Source: Bondarzewia mesenterica
Taxonomy: Eukaryota; Basidiomycota; Agaricomycetes; Russulales; Bondarzewiaceae
DNA length: 61,773 nucleotides
Assembly: GCA_004802705.1 (NCBI GenBank)
Contig: SGPL01000115.1
Span: forward strand, 1 to 61,773
Direction: 5' to 3'
Position numbers and translations under genes: made by a program. This document shows, piece by piece, positions 23,290 to 33,821 of this stretch. The notes under the pieces were generated by a model. The model worked only from the letters and a program-made list of their open reading frames with translations, made no database searches and was not told where the DNA came from. The stretch's first letter is position 1; every line of letters starts with the position of its first letter.

Positions 23290-26277
23290 GTCGCACTCGG
23301 GGAGCGTCGAGGACCTCCTTGCCAATCTTCGCGAGTTTCGGCGCTCGTCGTTTAACAAAGCGCCGAGTCTGTCAGAGCATACGTCTTCTATTTACGAGGA
23401 CGAAGATGAAGTCCTGCGTGTAGGCATTGATGCGCTTGCGTCCGCATCTCGGTCGGCATCGGGAACAAACAAGGGTAAAATATCTGTGGACACCTCGCTG
23501 TCATCAAGAATGTGCGTATTTTTTTCCACCCGTTTTCTTTTATTTGGAAACGCTGACTTGGGGAATGTGTTCCTATACGTGCTCCTTGTTCCATTTGACC
23601 TGTTGGACGCGTACAATGCAGACAAACAAATTCGGGCGGATTTCCATGCAATTCTGCTTCAAATATGCACGCTGTTAGGGACGCATGTTATGAGCATGAT
23701 CTACTAAAAATTCTGCATCTCTCAACACCCCCTTCGCCTTCCTTAACGCAGAGCAGGTCGGTGTCTCTATCTTTATCCTAAGCCTGCAAATACGGCCTTT
23801 CTGATGTCTTCAAACACTTTATGCAGCACATCTCCGCTTAGCTCGCCATCTCCCTCTACCCCTTTGGTTTCTCGTCATTATTCGAACTCCTCTGATTCAA
23901 CCAGTTCAACCACACTCTCTACTACATTCATTCGAAGCGATGATCGCACGTCAGCTGACCCCCTATTCGTAGATGTTTCTTACGTAGGCAAGACATCAAC
24001 TCACGTTCCTTACTCTGCTTCTAGCCGTTCTCTCCGTGAGATACCACGAGGGAGCGCTCCACTTCGTCGAGGAGTCAGTGGCTCAGCTCGCCGTACACAA
24101 TATTCATCACAGGAATCCGGATATTCCGCCCCTGCCTCTCCCTCCCTTGTCACGAATGCACATGTGCCCCCGTCCATCTCTAGGCGTCAATCACACCTCC
24201 GGTTTCCTTACCAGCCTCTGGCGATTGCCGTCAATAGCGACGAATCTAGCGTGTCTCATCCATCAGAACAACGATCAAACTCTGCGTCTTCCATCGCCCC
24301 TTCCTACTATCGATCAATCCTTGCTCAACGCGAGGATTTCGTGAACGGTAAATTATTCCTTACCCCAAATGCTGTATGCCACTTAGATCATGATTTTTTT
24401 CTCTCCCTTATCTGGAAGATTGCGGTTACCTTGAAGATACTGCCAGCGATTTTTCATGGGAGGCCGTCTCCTCCATATCTGGACATCCACCAAGCCGGGC
24501 CCAGAGTACGAATCGGCTGCAAGCTCCTGGGTTCCCGCGCAACGCAAGCCCTCTTCGGGATGATCAGTCATATGCAGAGCTGGGCGATGCGGATGAGGAC
24601 GCGGTGTACGCGCTTCAAATGCTTGGTCCGAACGTTTCCCGTGATCATCATGATACTCCGGAGCCGGAAACTCCCATGAGCACAAATAGCTTCATCGATC
24701 TATACGGATCGTTTCCTTCTCCGACACTCCCCCGTTCACCGCCAGATACCCCGCGACGCCCTGCAAGTGTCTCCACACGGATGTCGTCAGCAACCAAATC
24801 GTCCATCATGGATGATGGTCAATTACTGAGCGATTTTCTCCCTGACTTTTTGGAGCTCGGGCCAGACCAAGACAGGGACTCTCTGTATGGCGGGCAAATT
24901 CGCCATACGCCTGACTTCCAGTTGCTGGTATCCGTCGCGAAAGATGCACCGGACTTTGTACGCAGCAGGGGACTATCCGTATCCGGCATGGAAAGCTCGA
25001 GCTACGATTATGACAACGACCGTGCGGATCCTATCCTCGCACCAACGCCAATTCCGGGACTGCGTGCCCGCAAGGTGACCAGTTCGCCCCAGCTCGCAAG
25101 ATACGGTGCACGTGAATCATCTTTGCGCCCGTTGTTCTCCCCCTCGCGGTCCCTAGGGGCGCCTGTGACGTCCTTACCAGGGATATCGTATGTTGATGCT
25201 CATGAATTTCCGGAAAGAAGTGCTTCTATGAAGCCTATCGAACCGTCTCGACCGGTATACTATGCTCAGGTGCGCCGACCCTCTCCTTTGGAGGTTCTAC
25301 AGAAAGGCGTGGCGCAGATGCAGTTGCGAGAAGAGAGCTTGATGTCTGCCCCTCCCGGTACTTCATTCGATGGTGCTCACGAGTATCAATGGGAGAGACG
25401 CGAAGACGCCAGAACTGGACGCCCCGGCTTGCGCTCACACGGGAGTCTCGGTAACTCTCCCTCTCGTGCGAAGGTCACCGATTTTAGCTTTTCCTATGGA
25501 CAGGCTGCACCCTCTGCTCGTGAGAACATCTCATCTTCTCTCCATGACCTGGTGTCTGCCTTTCCAATTACCCAAGGCTTCCCGGCTCCTCTACACGATA
25601 TCCGTAGCTCTCAAGCCAACGACGGACTTCTCGTTCGCAGGGCCTTTACGCATGTTCGTCGAGAGCCTCCGCGGCCTGTATTATCACGGACCATTGTTCA
25701 TGCGTCAAGCCAGCCTAGCACTCCAATCATGAATGAAGGATTGGCAGCATCTCCCGGTGCGGGCGCTTTTGAGCCCTTTGACAACGGCGCCTTCGAGTGC
25801 CCACGAAAGGCACCACAACCGACCTCTGCCCCCCTACAGATACAGGCGTTCGACACGTCGCGACCGGAGACGGCTAGGGAGCTCAGACATAAAAAATCTT
25901 ACCCGATGTTCTCACCGACCAAGCCTATCCCGCGCTTCTCAGAGCAGCAGGACAGAGGAAGGGATGCGAAAAGGCCCCTCACATTTCAATCTGCGACGTT
26001 TCCACGGACGAAGTCTCGTCCCCCCTCCCCCACTCTCGTCTATAATTTTGCCCTCAACCCGGGCATGGACTTCAACGTTTCCAAGAAGTCTCAGGTGGCT
26101 CCCCTCGCGCGCACCTCCTCGACGCAGGACTCAGTGTCTAGCCTCAGCTCCGAATCGCCCGTCCCCTCAGCGCTCGCTTCGGCTGCGTCCGAGTCAGATC
26201 ACAAGTCGTTCTTCAGCGACGTTCCCGAGAAGAAATTGCTCAAGACGAAGTTGTTCGGGAAGAAGAAAAAGAAGTGA
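23290..26277 (+). CDS. Ser/Pro-rich protein of unknown function, start uncertain
   Basis: Supported exons are ?23290-23511, 23622-23756, 23827-24347 and 24419-26277; all junction phases agree (2, 2, 1). The product is at least about 910 residues, mostly low complexity, with many Ser/Pro/Arg motifs (RSPPDTPRRP, SRSLGAP) that look like kinase sites. There is a short acidic helix-like segment (SIYEDEDEVLR) and a Lys-rich C-terminus (LLKTKLFGKKKKK). No catalytic domain, signal peptide or transmembrane segment is seen. A disordered scaffold or regulatory protein is the natural reading, but no family was recognised. The 5' end before 23290 is unresolved: the acceptor at 23289 is good, but no upstream exon with matching phase was found. 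Confidence 0.6.
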
Positions 26278-27006
26278 AACTGACTCGTCGCGTGAGTTCG
26301 GTCGGTCGCGACACACATGCCGACGCCTTTCTTCTCGCTATGCTATGGGGGCACATGCCTTCAGACTCGGCGACGGATGTTCCTGCTGTTGTGTGGCTTG
26401 TTATCTTTCGACACGCTCTTTAAGCTTTATCTGTTTCCCATTGATCTCGCGATCATTCCAGGATGCTTTCAGTACCATTCACATAGTACATACTAATTGA
26501 TTTTCAGCATGCATTTTTACTATCTGCACATATAATTCCTGTGCGAGACACCATATCACGGTCGCGATTGCAAATTCTCTTTCTCTTTCCCGCGCATCTC
26601 ACCGGATATCTATCTACTTATCCATATTATATGACTGACGCAGTTTGTGCATTGGTCCTCACTTTTCTATTGTCGCACCGGTCCTTCGTGGATGTCGTAT
26701 TAGGTTGAAATGCATACATTGCCTTGTGGGACAGAGTGCGAGCGACACGACGAGGGCTGGATACTTTTACAGACCAAGGGACCCTGCCAGAAGGGCGGAT
26801 TTACAGGTTTGAAGCTTACATTCTCTAGAGTCTAGTTCCTCGGAGCGTTATGGGGAGGTTTGGAGCTTCGGGGATTCAAGAGAACGTCAAACGCACATAA
26901 GCAGATACACCTAGAGCATATCATGCCATAAGGGTGTGATGTGGTGACATACCCGAAAAGGTTTTGCGAAAGTACAAAAATAAAAGCCTCAAAACAAAAA
27001 CATCGT
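26278..27006. other. Convergent intergenic region
   Basis: Lies between the 3' ends of the Ser/Pro-rich gene and rps2. It is AT-rich, as expected for two 3' UTRs. The open frames here are read-through shadows. Confidence 0.5.
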
Positions 27007-27661
27007 CTAGTACGCCACCTTCTTGCCTGCCAGCTGAAGATGAGCACTGTGCTCGTCGTATGGTACTTTCGACACCGGGATCTCGCGCCAGAGATCGGGA
27101 GTGAGGAATGAGTATGTTTTGGTGATCTTCAGTGTCAAATATTAGATGAAAAGCGAACGGGCGATAGAATGAAGTCTACGCACGGCTGCGAATGTTGCCT
27201 TCAAGAAGTTACCCATTGTCGCAGTAGAACCCTTTGACTGGGTATACACGTCTGATACACCAGCGAGCTGGAGAAGACGCTTCGATGCGGGAGCGGCGAC
27301 GATACCGGTACCACGGGGCGCAGGGATGAGACGGCACATAACGGAGCCGACCTTGCCGCTGACCTTTGAAGGTACAGTGTGGGGAGCACCGAGGTTAGCA
27401 CCCCAGTAGCCACGACGGACGGGAATGATAGAGAGTTTGGCAAGGATGATGGCGCCGCGGATAGCGGTGGCGACTTCCTTGGCGCACTTGACACCGAGGC
27501 CGACGTGACCGTCGAAGTCGCCGATCGCGACGAACGCCTTGAAACGCGTACGCTGACCGGCGCGAGTCTGCTTTTGCACGGGCATGATCTTCATAACCTC
27601 ATCCTTGAGGTTGGGAAGGAAGAAGTCGACAATCTGGTACTCCTTGACGGGGAGGGAGAAA

Positions 27662-27699
<38 letters not shown>

Positions 27700-27904
27700 T
27701 ACGAGACGGCCGAGTTTCGTGACGGGGACCCTATAGACCAAGCAAGATCGCGCCATCGGGAGGCGTCCAATGTTGTCAAACAAAGCGAACGCACCATTCC
27801 TTCTCCTCATCCTTGCGGCCTCCGCGACGACCGCGTCCACGTCCACGCCCTCTATCGCCACGACCCCGTCCGAATCCGCCACGTCCGCGTCCAGTGTCAG
27901 CCAT
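27007..27904 (-). CDS. rps2: 40S ribosomal protein uS5 (Rps2)
   Basis: Small-subunit ribosomal protein near the mRNA entry channel. Exons (minus): 27904-27795, 27730-27184 and 27126-27007. Lengths and phases agree, giving 258 residues. The N-terminus is the expected Arg-Gly-rich stretch ([19 protein letters not shown]), a usual target of arginine methylation. The S5 core follows ([56 protein letters not shown]), then [20 protein letters not shown] and the eukaryotic C-terminus PDLWREIP...[10 protein letters not shown]. There are no lesions. The first intron splits the codon for Trp in KEW|VPV. Confidence 0.96.
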
Positions 27905-28498
27905 ATCGTTTGTGCTGAAAAGTTACTTCGAGATTGTCAATGTGAGTTTCCTATGCGATCCAAAGTAAAGAAGCAGAGATCGAGGAACCGAGCCTGTCCA
28001 GAGGCATAGTCGCACCGATACTCCATCCATATGTTTAGGTATCCATCCATCCGATTTCCCACTTCCTGTCCACCGAATCGACACGAAATTTGGACAGCAT
28101 AAACCTACGCCTCTGGACTCCCGTAAAAACGAGTAAGATCAAGAATTCTATACTCACGTCTTGAAGTTTTGCGAGAGCAGGGCTTGATGGACGAGTTTCG
28201 CGGATATCGGTATGCGGTCGGGGCGTGACAAGTGTGACCTGTGCCTGCCCTAATAAGCTGGACCCCGGATACTTCGACTAACAACAGATTCAGCACGAGG
28301 CTACAACGTGGCATGATTCGGCCGCCTATCGTTCCCTCCTGACCTCTGCGTCATAGCATCTTCTGTGCTTTCGAATCACTGTTTGCGGCAAAAACGATGT
28401 CCCTTCTGCGTTGAAAGCCCCAAAAAGTGCGAAGATGTGCATTACATAGACGCCACACCGGGGCGCGGTCAGGGGCTGATCGTGATTAGTAAGGCGAG
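27905..28498. other. Divergent promoter region between rps2 and the antizyme gene
   Basis: No gene seen. It holds the 5' regions of two divergently transcribed genes. A possible rps2 leader intron could lie at 27905-28150 but was not resolved. Confidence 0.4.
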
Positions 28499-28506
28499 TA
28501 TATAAT
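28499..28506 (+). promoter_or_regulatory. TATA box of the antizyme gene
   Basis: TATATAAT. A 5'-UTR intron appears to follow: a GTGAGT donor at 28621 and a CCTTCTCAG acceptor ending at about 28726, before the ATG at 28760. Confidence 0.55.
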
Positions 28507-28759
28507 GGTCGCACAAACGGGCCAGTCCGAACAACGACTTGTCTCCGACTGCCGTCCTATTGACCTTGCACAACAAGCTACAACCGCTCCACACTTTACT
28601 TATCCTCCATTCTTCATCTCGTGAGTTTGTCAGGAGCCGTGAAGCTTTTGATATCAACCGTATCTGCGTTGTCTGCTGACCTGGGCTCACGCATTTTTTT
28701 TCCTAACACAATCACCCCTTCTCAGATCTCACCCCACACCCGTACCAAGTTGGCAGCCC

Positions 28760-29826
28760 ATGTCGAATTCAATTATGTCGAATATTTCAAAACAGAAATC
28801 TAGTCCTTGCCCCGCGTATGTCATATCGAAGTTCACATAGATATACATAAGCTAATCTTCATTCATCCTTAGCAACGGTCGTCAAACCGTTGGGGATGGG
28901 GCTTTCACCACTGACGCTACTCCTAGTGTACTTGCTGTTTGCCACATGCAGGGCAACGACAGCATGTACTATTATTCTACTACGTTCTCTGGCGGACCCG
29001 GGGTACGTCTTCCTTCCTGTGTTATCTGCACACTGACCTTCTGACTTTGTTCTTCACTTATAGTGGCGGTTTTGACGTCCCTCAGTCAAAAAAAATGCCC
29101 TCCTGACAGAGGGTCGTCGGACTGTGTGAGAGACAGTCCGGCGTCTATCGCCAATCCCACACCCTATTCGCCTACTTCTTTCCCTTTTTCTGACCGCTCC
29201 CTTATTTACCCGCCTACTCCTCCTGGTTCGCCCTTCCACCAAGCATGCGTGCGCCGCAGCCGATCCCGAAGCCTTTCGAGTACTCGCACAATCTCGCTAC
29301 TCCTCCGCTCACGCCCGACGATGATGACGATGACGATGCCTTGAACCTGATCAAGCGCAGCAACGATGCGCTTGATCTACTCGCGACGCTCTTCCCGCAC
29401 GACAGTTTGAATGCCTTGCCATACGCGAAGAGTGTCTCTATTTCAACTCCTGGGATTGGCACTTCGTTTGACGGAGTCGTGCTTGAGCTGCCCGGAAAAT
29501 CTAAGACATTGTACGTTGACGGAAAAAGCGCTGAAGTCGTCAGCTTGCGTGAGAGGTGCGTCATTATTTATTATCTCACACTGGAACGCCGCAAATTGAT
29601 TCCTTCTTCCTTTGCTCACTTTGTACATCTTGTGATCAGTATCGTTGCCCTGCTCGACTTGGCCGATGAACATCTTCAGTGCTCTGCCCTTGTCATTGCC
29701 CTCGAAAAGGGGCTGCCTGGACTTGGCGATTTGTTGCACTCGCTCATGTACGTCGGAGGAACCGTCGTTACTAAACCACCGTTCCAGGTTGACTCGGCGT
29801 ACATCCTCGTTGGTTTGGAAATCTAA
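28760..29826 (+). CDS. OAZ1: Ornithine decarboxylase antizyme, +1 frameshift gene
   Basis: Antizyme binds ODC and targets it to the proteasome; polyamines induce the +1 ribosomal frameshift needed to make it. ORF1 exons are 28760-28815, 28873-29002 and 29064 onward. The antizyme domain is in 29263-29555 plus 29640-29826 (LLDLADEHL, LHSLMYVGGTVVTKPPF, AYILVGLEI). The canonical shift site UCC-UGA is at 29101-29106. To reach it in frame from YYYSTTFSGGPG, the G4 at 29000-29003 must be G3; then GGPG continues into GFDVPQSKKMPS. As written, the spliced frame ends at TTT-TGA (29070-29075). After the shift the frame is DRGSSDC; a GTGAGAG donor at 29126 and CGCAG acceptor ending at 29262 would restore the domain frame, but this 137-nt intron is unproven. 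Domain identity is firm; the 5' model is provisional. Confidence 0.82.
29101..29106 (+). promoter_or_regulatory. Candidate programmed +1 frameshift site UCC-UGA
   Basis: TCC TGA followed by C, the sequence used by most eukaryotic antizyme mRNAs. The +1 frame stays open behind it. Shifting is expected to respond to polyamine level. Confidence 0.65.
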
Positions 29827-30417
29827 GAAGATCTTATTGAGTGATGGTTGGTGCAATTGTGATTGGGACTGCACAAGAGATGCATGTGTCGAGATCTAGG
29901 TTGGGGCTTGTTAGCGGAGCATGAGATTCAATGTTCCCGGATGGGCGAAGATGTGTGGTTGGCAGACAATTTCATGGACGCGTTTATGGTCTCTGAAGAA
30001 TTTCCCTTTTTTTTCTCTATATTCCTATGTCGTCTCTGTCCATGTTCTAGCCTGCTTTCATTCATCATAATACATGCTACGGTTTTCTTTTTCATCTATA
30101 ATTGATTCGTACAATCATCACGAGTGCCTAATAATGAACGAGAATAGTGCATCACAGCTAAATGGCGTAGCGCTCGTGCACTTTGTGCCCACGACGCAGT
30201 ACGTGCAAACGCACGAGAACCATTCTACGAGCCAACTGAACTAACAGTTCGCAGTCACGGCGGGACCTGTGAATATCAATATGCATAGCATTTCTCCCTA
30301 TAAAGACTGACGACCTTGACATTTGTATATCCTCACCACGCTCAAGTCAAAGAAGACATCAGGCTCTGTGCACGTAAACTCAACCTTGTCCGCTACCCTC
30401 TCCTCATCAAACCCAAG
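29827..30417. other. Intergenic stretch, no gene seen
   Basis: T-rich 3' flank of the antizyme gene. Only short open frames. Confidence 0.45.
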
Positions 30418-30645
30418 ATGATCGCCGTCTATGCGGTATACCACGAAATCTCCAAGAAGTACCGCAAGCGAAAGGCGGCAGAGGAACATAGAAAACGAGG
30501 TGCTGCGCGGCATTCTGAGGCTATTGCAGAGGCGGGCCATCGGAAAAGATATATGAAGGATGGTGGGAAGAAGAGAGGCCATCATGCTGAGAGGGTTGTT
30601 GCTACTGCGCAGGACATGTGTCTACAAGCTGAGTGCTTCGTCACG
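30418..30645 (+). CDS. Small basic ORF, doubtful
   Basis: ATG at 30418 opens 76 codons ending at a good GTGAGT donor (30646). The peptide is strongly charged and helical (KKYRKRKAAEEHRKRGAARH). No following exon was found and no family is recognised. It may be the exon of an unresolved gene or chance. Confidence 0.25.
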
Positions 30646-30699
30646 GTGAGTACTGAGCTACGCCGCTATACTACAGATTCTGTGAAAGAATGCTGACCG

Positions 30700-31285
30700 C
30701 CCTCGGAATGTCGCTTCGAACCGAAGGCGACGGCATGTAGGGCCTACAGAAGGGTGTAAAGGCGTCAAGGTTGTAGTTGAATGCCGGATGCACTGAGAGT
30801 TATCATGGCTGGGAGGGAAATAGAATAGAGAAATGAGGCTAGGAACTGCCTTGCCTTATGATGCATTCAGAGACAGAAGATAGACGGGAGCACCTCCCAT
30901 CGCAGACGAGTCATTGTCGTGGATAGAAAAAAATAAAGTCGACTTGAACTCACCATGTGTACGGCTCGCAGACATTTTAAAGTGTCAAGCTAGAAGCTTA
31001 AGAATAGTGTAAATAATTTAGTTTTTCAGATTCTGCGACGAACACAGCGTAAACTTGTAAGATGCGCAAGGACGGGACGTGGGTCGTGGTAGTCAAGACT
31101 GGCGCTTCGAGGACGATGATTCGAGGACTTGACCACACAGCCGCGGAGCTCAAATTCCTCCGGCCCGAAGCTGTTTCCAATCCATTCCGCAACTTTTGCA
31201 CAACTCATCCGACATCCTCTGGTCCTGGTCCCCGCGCGCTCTGCCACTTCAAATCACCTCAACTAGAGCACATTCAAGAAATATA
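30700..31285. other. Intergenic stretch
   Basis: Open frames on both strands overlap here without splice support. The last ~100 nt are probably the promoter of the J-domain gene. Confidence 0.4.
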
Positions 31286-32092
31286 ATGCACGCAGCTTTC
31301 TCCCGCAGCTGCATTCGCGCCAACCTCGCCCACTTTTACACCAGTAGCACGACGACCCGTTTCGCATCGACGAGCACGGATCCCTTCCCCTACCCGACCA
31401 GCCCCAATCCTTCCCCACACCAAATTTTCCACCTCCCCACGAGCGCTTCCCAAGCTGACGTCAAATCCCGATGTACGCTTTCCTTTTCCCTAACGTCTAT
31501 GATCCTCCAAGCACCACTGATCCCTCGCTGTTACCAGACTACCAACTCGTCCGAATCTACCACCCCGACTCCGCGGTAGCGCGCCTTTTGCCGCCTCCAA
31601 TATCCCAAGCGCGCTTTCATGCCATCTCTAAGGCGTACGACGTCCTCCGTGGGCGCGCGTCGGCCATGGACGCGGGCGAGGGAGGTGGGATGCCGCGTGC
31701 GCGGGACTTCCATGATCTGAGCTCGGCGATATGGAAGGCGAAGCAACGGAGACGGGCCGAGGCGCAGTTGAACGTGCCGCTTGACGAGCGGTGGAAGGAC
31801 CGTGTGTTCTTTGGCGCGCTGCTGGTGGTGCGTCCCTCTCTACTTCCTCCACTTTCACTCTCTGATGATGGCCGGCCAGACATTCGGCATATTCGTGATG
31901 CAGACCAACATGGCACGGCGCAGGAGTCTTGGCGAGAGCTTGCACCAACAGGACTTTGACGCGGCCGTGCAGCTAAAGAGTAAAGATGCTGGGTATCGGG
32001 ACAAAGACAGGGGTGTCGAGGAGAGGTCGAGGAGAGACGCGGACTTGCTGGCTTTGGACGCGGATGCTCCTCCACATAGACCGTCATCTTAA
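31286..32092 (+). CDS. J-domain (DnaJ-like) mitochondrial membrane protein
   Basis: Three exons: 31286-31472, 31538-31827, 31880-32092. They join in phase to 229 residues. The N-terminus is Arg/Ser-rich without acids (AAFSRSCIRANLAHFYTSS), a likely mitochondrial presequence. A J-domain follows: HQIFHLPTSASQADVKSRYY, then the diagnostic HPD in RIYHPDSAV, then FHAISKAYDVLRGR (helix III). A hydrophobic segment spans the last intron (VFFGALLVTFGIFV) and is followed by a basic flank and a charged tail. The HPD loop stimulates an Hsp70 ATPase, so the partner is presumably mitochondrial Hsp70. Exact orthology to a yeast Mdj/Pam-type protein is not claimed. Confidence 0.8.
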
Positions 32093-32375
32093 ATTTTCCA
32101 AAACAAGCGTTAATGTTGATCTGTGTGAGTAATCCCTCCTCCCCGCTTCTTGATCTTACCCCGAATATTCCAGGTATAACCTTGTCACTGCGTATAATAT
32201 GAGGAACTATACCTATCACAAAGGCAATCAGTGAAGCATCGTGAAAAAGAAGGGCGCTCCTGTTCGAGTCACTGAACCAGATAAGGCAGAGAAGGGAAGG
32301 TCAGGCTTCACATAGATGCAAGTTACAATGTCAGGGCCATGTGGTTCCTTCACCATTAACCCCCCATGAATAGTC

Positions 32376-32888
32376 TTAACGATCATTCCAGCTCGGAATC
32401 GTGCGGGGAACCGAGGCACCAAGGAATGTGCGGACACTGTTGGCCATACAAGCCCACCATTCATTAGGTAGTGAGCTTTTATTCTTATCCTTGACGTAGT
32501 ATATCATATCATCTAAAGGTATGGTAAGCTGAGATCTTCGAGGGCTTTGATTACGTTTGTAAATAAAGTTGGTGAGGGCTAATGTGTTCGACTTTTCATT
32601 GATTTTATCTTCAGTGTATCCGAGAAACCAGGCAAAGCGAGTCCGTACCTGCTCATGTTCAAATCCTAGATCTTCATGCGTCGCGGTAACCTTTGGCATT
32701 GCCCTTGGTGGTTGCAGCTCCCGCATCTCCTGCAGCTGGGAAAGCCCCTGATGGCTGCTGAAGCTGAAGGCTAGAATTCTCATACAATCTTGAGTTTGGA
32801 CGGCATGTTTGAGAATTCGGCCTGACGTTTCGAAATCGCCCGTAAGCAGGTAAGCTATCAGGATGGTCAGTAGCGGTCTCCCTCTCAA
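32376..32888 (-). CDS. Unrecognised ORF, possibly a gene remnant
   Basis: Uninterrupted frame of about 170 codons with no splice sites in it, mixed composition and no low complexity (FAWFLGYTEDKINEK, LPNEWWACMANSVRTFLG). No ATG with good context starts it and I do not recognise the family. It could be the last exon of an unresolved minus-strand gene or a degenerate mobile-element frame. A second open frame (32464-32228) overlaps its end. Confidence 0.3.
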   Translation of the reverse strand: MRGRPLLTILIAYLLTGDFETSGRILKHAVQTQDCMRILAFSFSSHQGLSQLQEMRELQPPRAMPKVTATHEDLGFEHEQVRTRFAWFLGYTEDKINEKSNTLALTNFIYKRNQSPRRSQLTIPLDDMIYYVKDKNKSSLPNEWWACMANSVRTFLGASVPRTIPSWNDR

Positions 32889-33524
32889 AATTGCCCCTAT
32901 GCCGGTAGCAAGTCAGCTGAGTGAGAATTGGACGGTCAGACGAGGCCCTTGCTCAATTCATTAGATGACCATCCGCTCTTCCGAATTTTACAGACGGTTT
33001 CACCGGAGGTGGGTTTCCCAAAGCCTAGATGTCACTTAGTGACATTCGTGTGACTAGATGTGACTAGATCATTATGGTGTCACGCAAAGTTGTACTCGGT
33101 AACGCCGACTTGATCATGAATCATTGTAGGGGCAAGCTGTTTTTACAGCAAAATCATTACTATCACAAAGCTCGTTCGCTGCCGTTACCGAAATCCTTCG
33201 ACCTCTTTCTACAGACGCTGATGACGAATGGTGGACACTCGTGGCTTTTGCCTTCGGCGGTCAGTCATCAGCACTTCCGAGACAGCCTGGGCATCCACGC
33301 TCAGGCTGTTTCGGATAGCTTATTGGTATGCTGATGTCTGAGCTCTCCCTCCTGTACAATTTACAGCGGAATCACCTCTTACCCAAGAACCTCCCTCCTT
33401 CCCACTAATGACATGTAGGACGAAGAAGGCCAAAGACGTTCCAACAAACAAACCACTGGGTCACCCGCCGCAGCCTCCTTCCCCCATCGACGACCCGCAC
33501 CAATATTTTTTGTACCTACCGAGC
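32889..33524. other. Intergenic stretch
   Basis: Includes short palindromic words around TGTCACTTAGTGACA (33030-33044) and repeated GTGACTAGAT. No gene or complete element was recognised. Confidence 0.4.
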
Positions 33525-33563
33525 GCCGCTTCTGAAACCCGACACCTGGGTGTCGGAAGCGGC
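33525..33563. repeat. Long imperfect hairpin
   Basis: Inner stem CCGACACC/GGTGTCGG with a 2-nt loop, enclosed by an outer stem GCCGCTT/AAGCGGC with a one-sided bulge of about 6 nt. Located 150 bp upstream of the next gene's TATA box. Confidence 0.6.
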
Positions 33564-33622
33564 TTTTACAAGTGAGACCTTTGCATCCCCTGTTAGTGCG
33601 GCTAGACTGCGGATACCTCTCC

Positions 33623-33651
33623 ATCACTGAATGCCCAGGTCATTCAGTGAT
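33623..33651. repeat. Perfect 11-bp hairpin upstream of TATA box
   Basis: ATCACTGAATG, a 7-nt loop, then CATTCAGTGAT. It ends 23 bp before the TATAAA at 33675 and could be a dyad operator for a dimeric regulator. Confidence 0.6.
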
Positions 33652-33674
33652 AGTGAGACATCCGTTCAAAGGTG

Positions 33675-33680
33675 TATAAA
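33675..33680 (+). promoter_or_regulatory. TATA box
   Basis: TATAAA, 142 nt upstream of the ATG at 33822. The leader is pyrimidine-rich. Confidence 0.55.
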
Positions 33681-33821
33681 TTCCCGACATCTACTTCGTA
33701 GATAGACATACACTCTTTCCCACATACCCCTACCACACTGCACTTTGCATACCATCCAACTTACAAACTCTCGCTGTCATATCCCCTTGACCACGTCTCT
33801 GGAAGACGTTCTCGTAGCCGC

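Noticed and set aside
25733..26500. 255-codon Arg/Ser-rich ORF
   Set aside because: Out-of-frame shadow of the Ser/Pro-rich gene, with skewed composition typical of frame shifts.
27379..27918. 179-codon plus-strand ORF
   Set aside because: Antisense to ribosomal protein uS5, which is certain.
29088..29095. A8 in the antizyme gene taken at first as another overcalled run
   Set aside because: Reading A8 as written places MPS directly before the canonical UCC-UGA site, so no correction is needed there.
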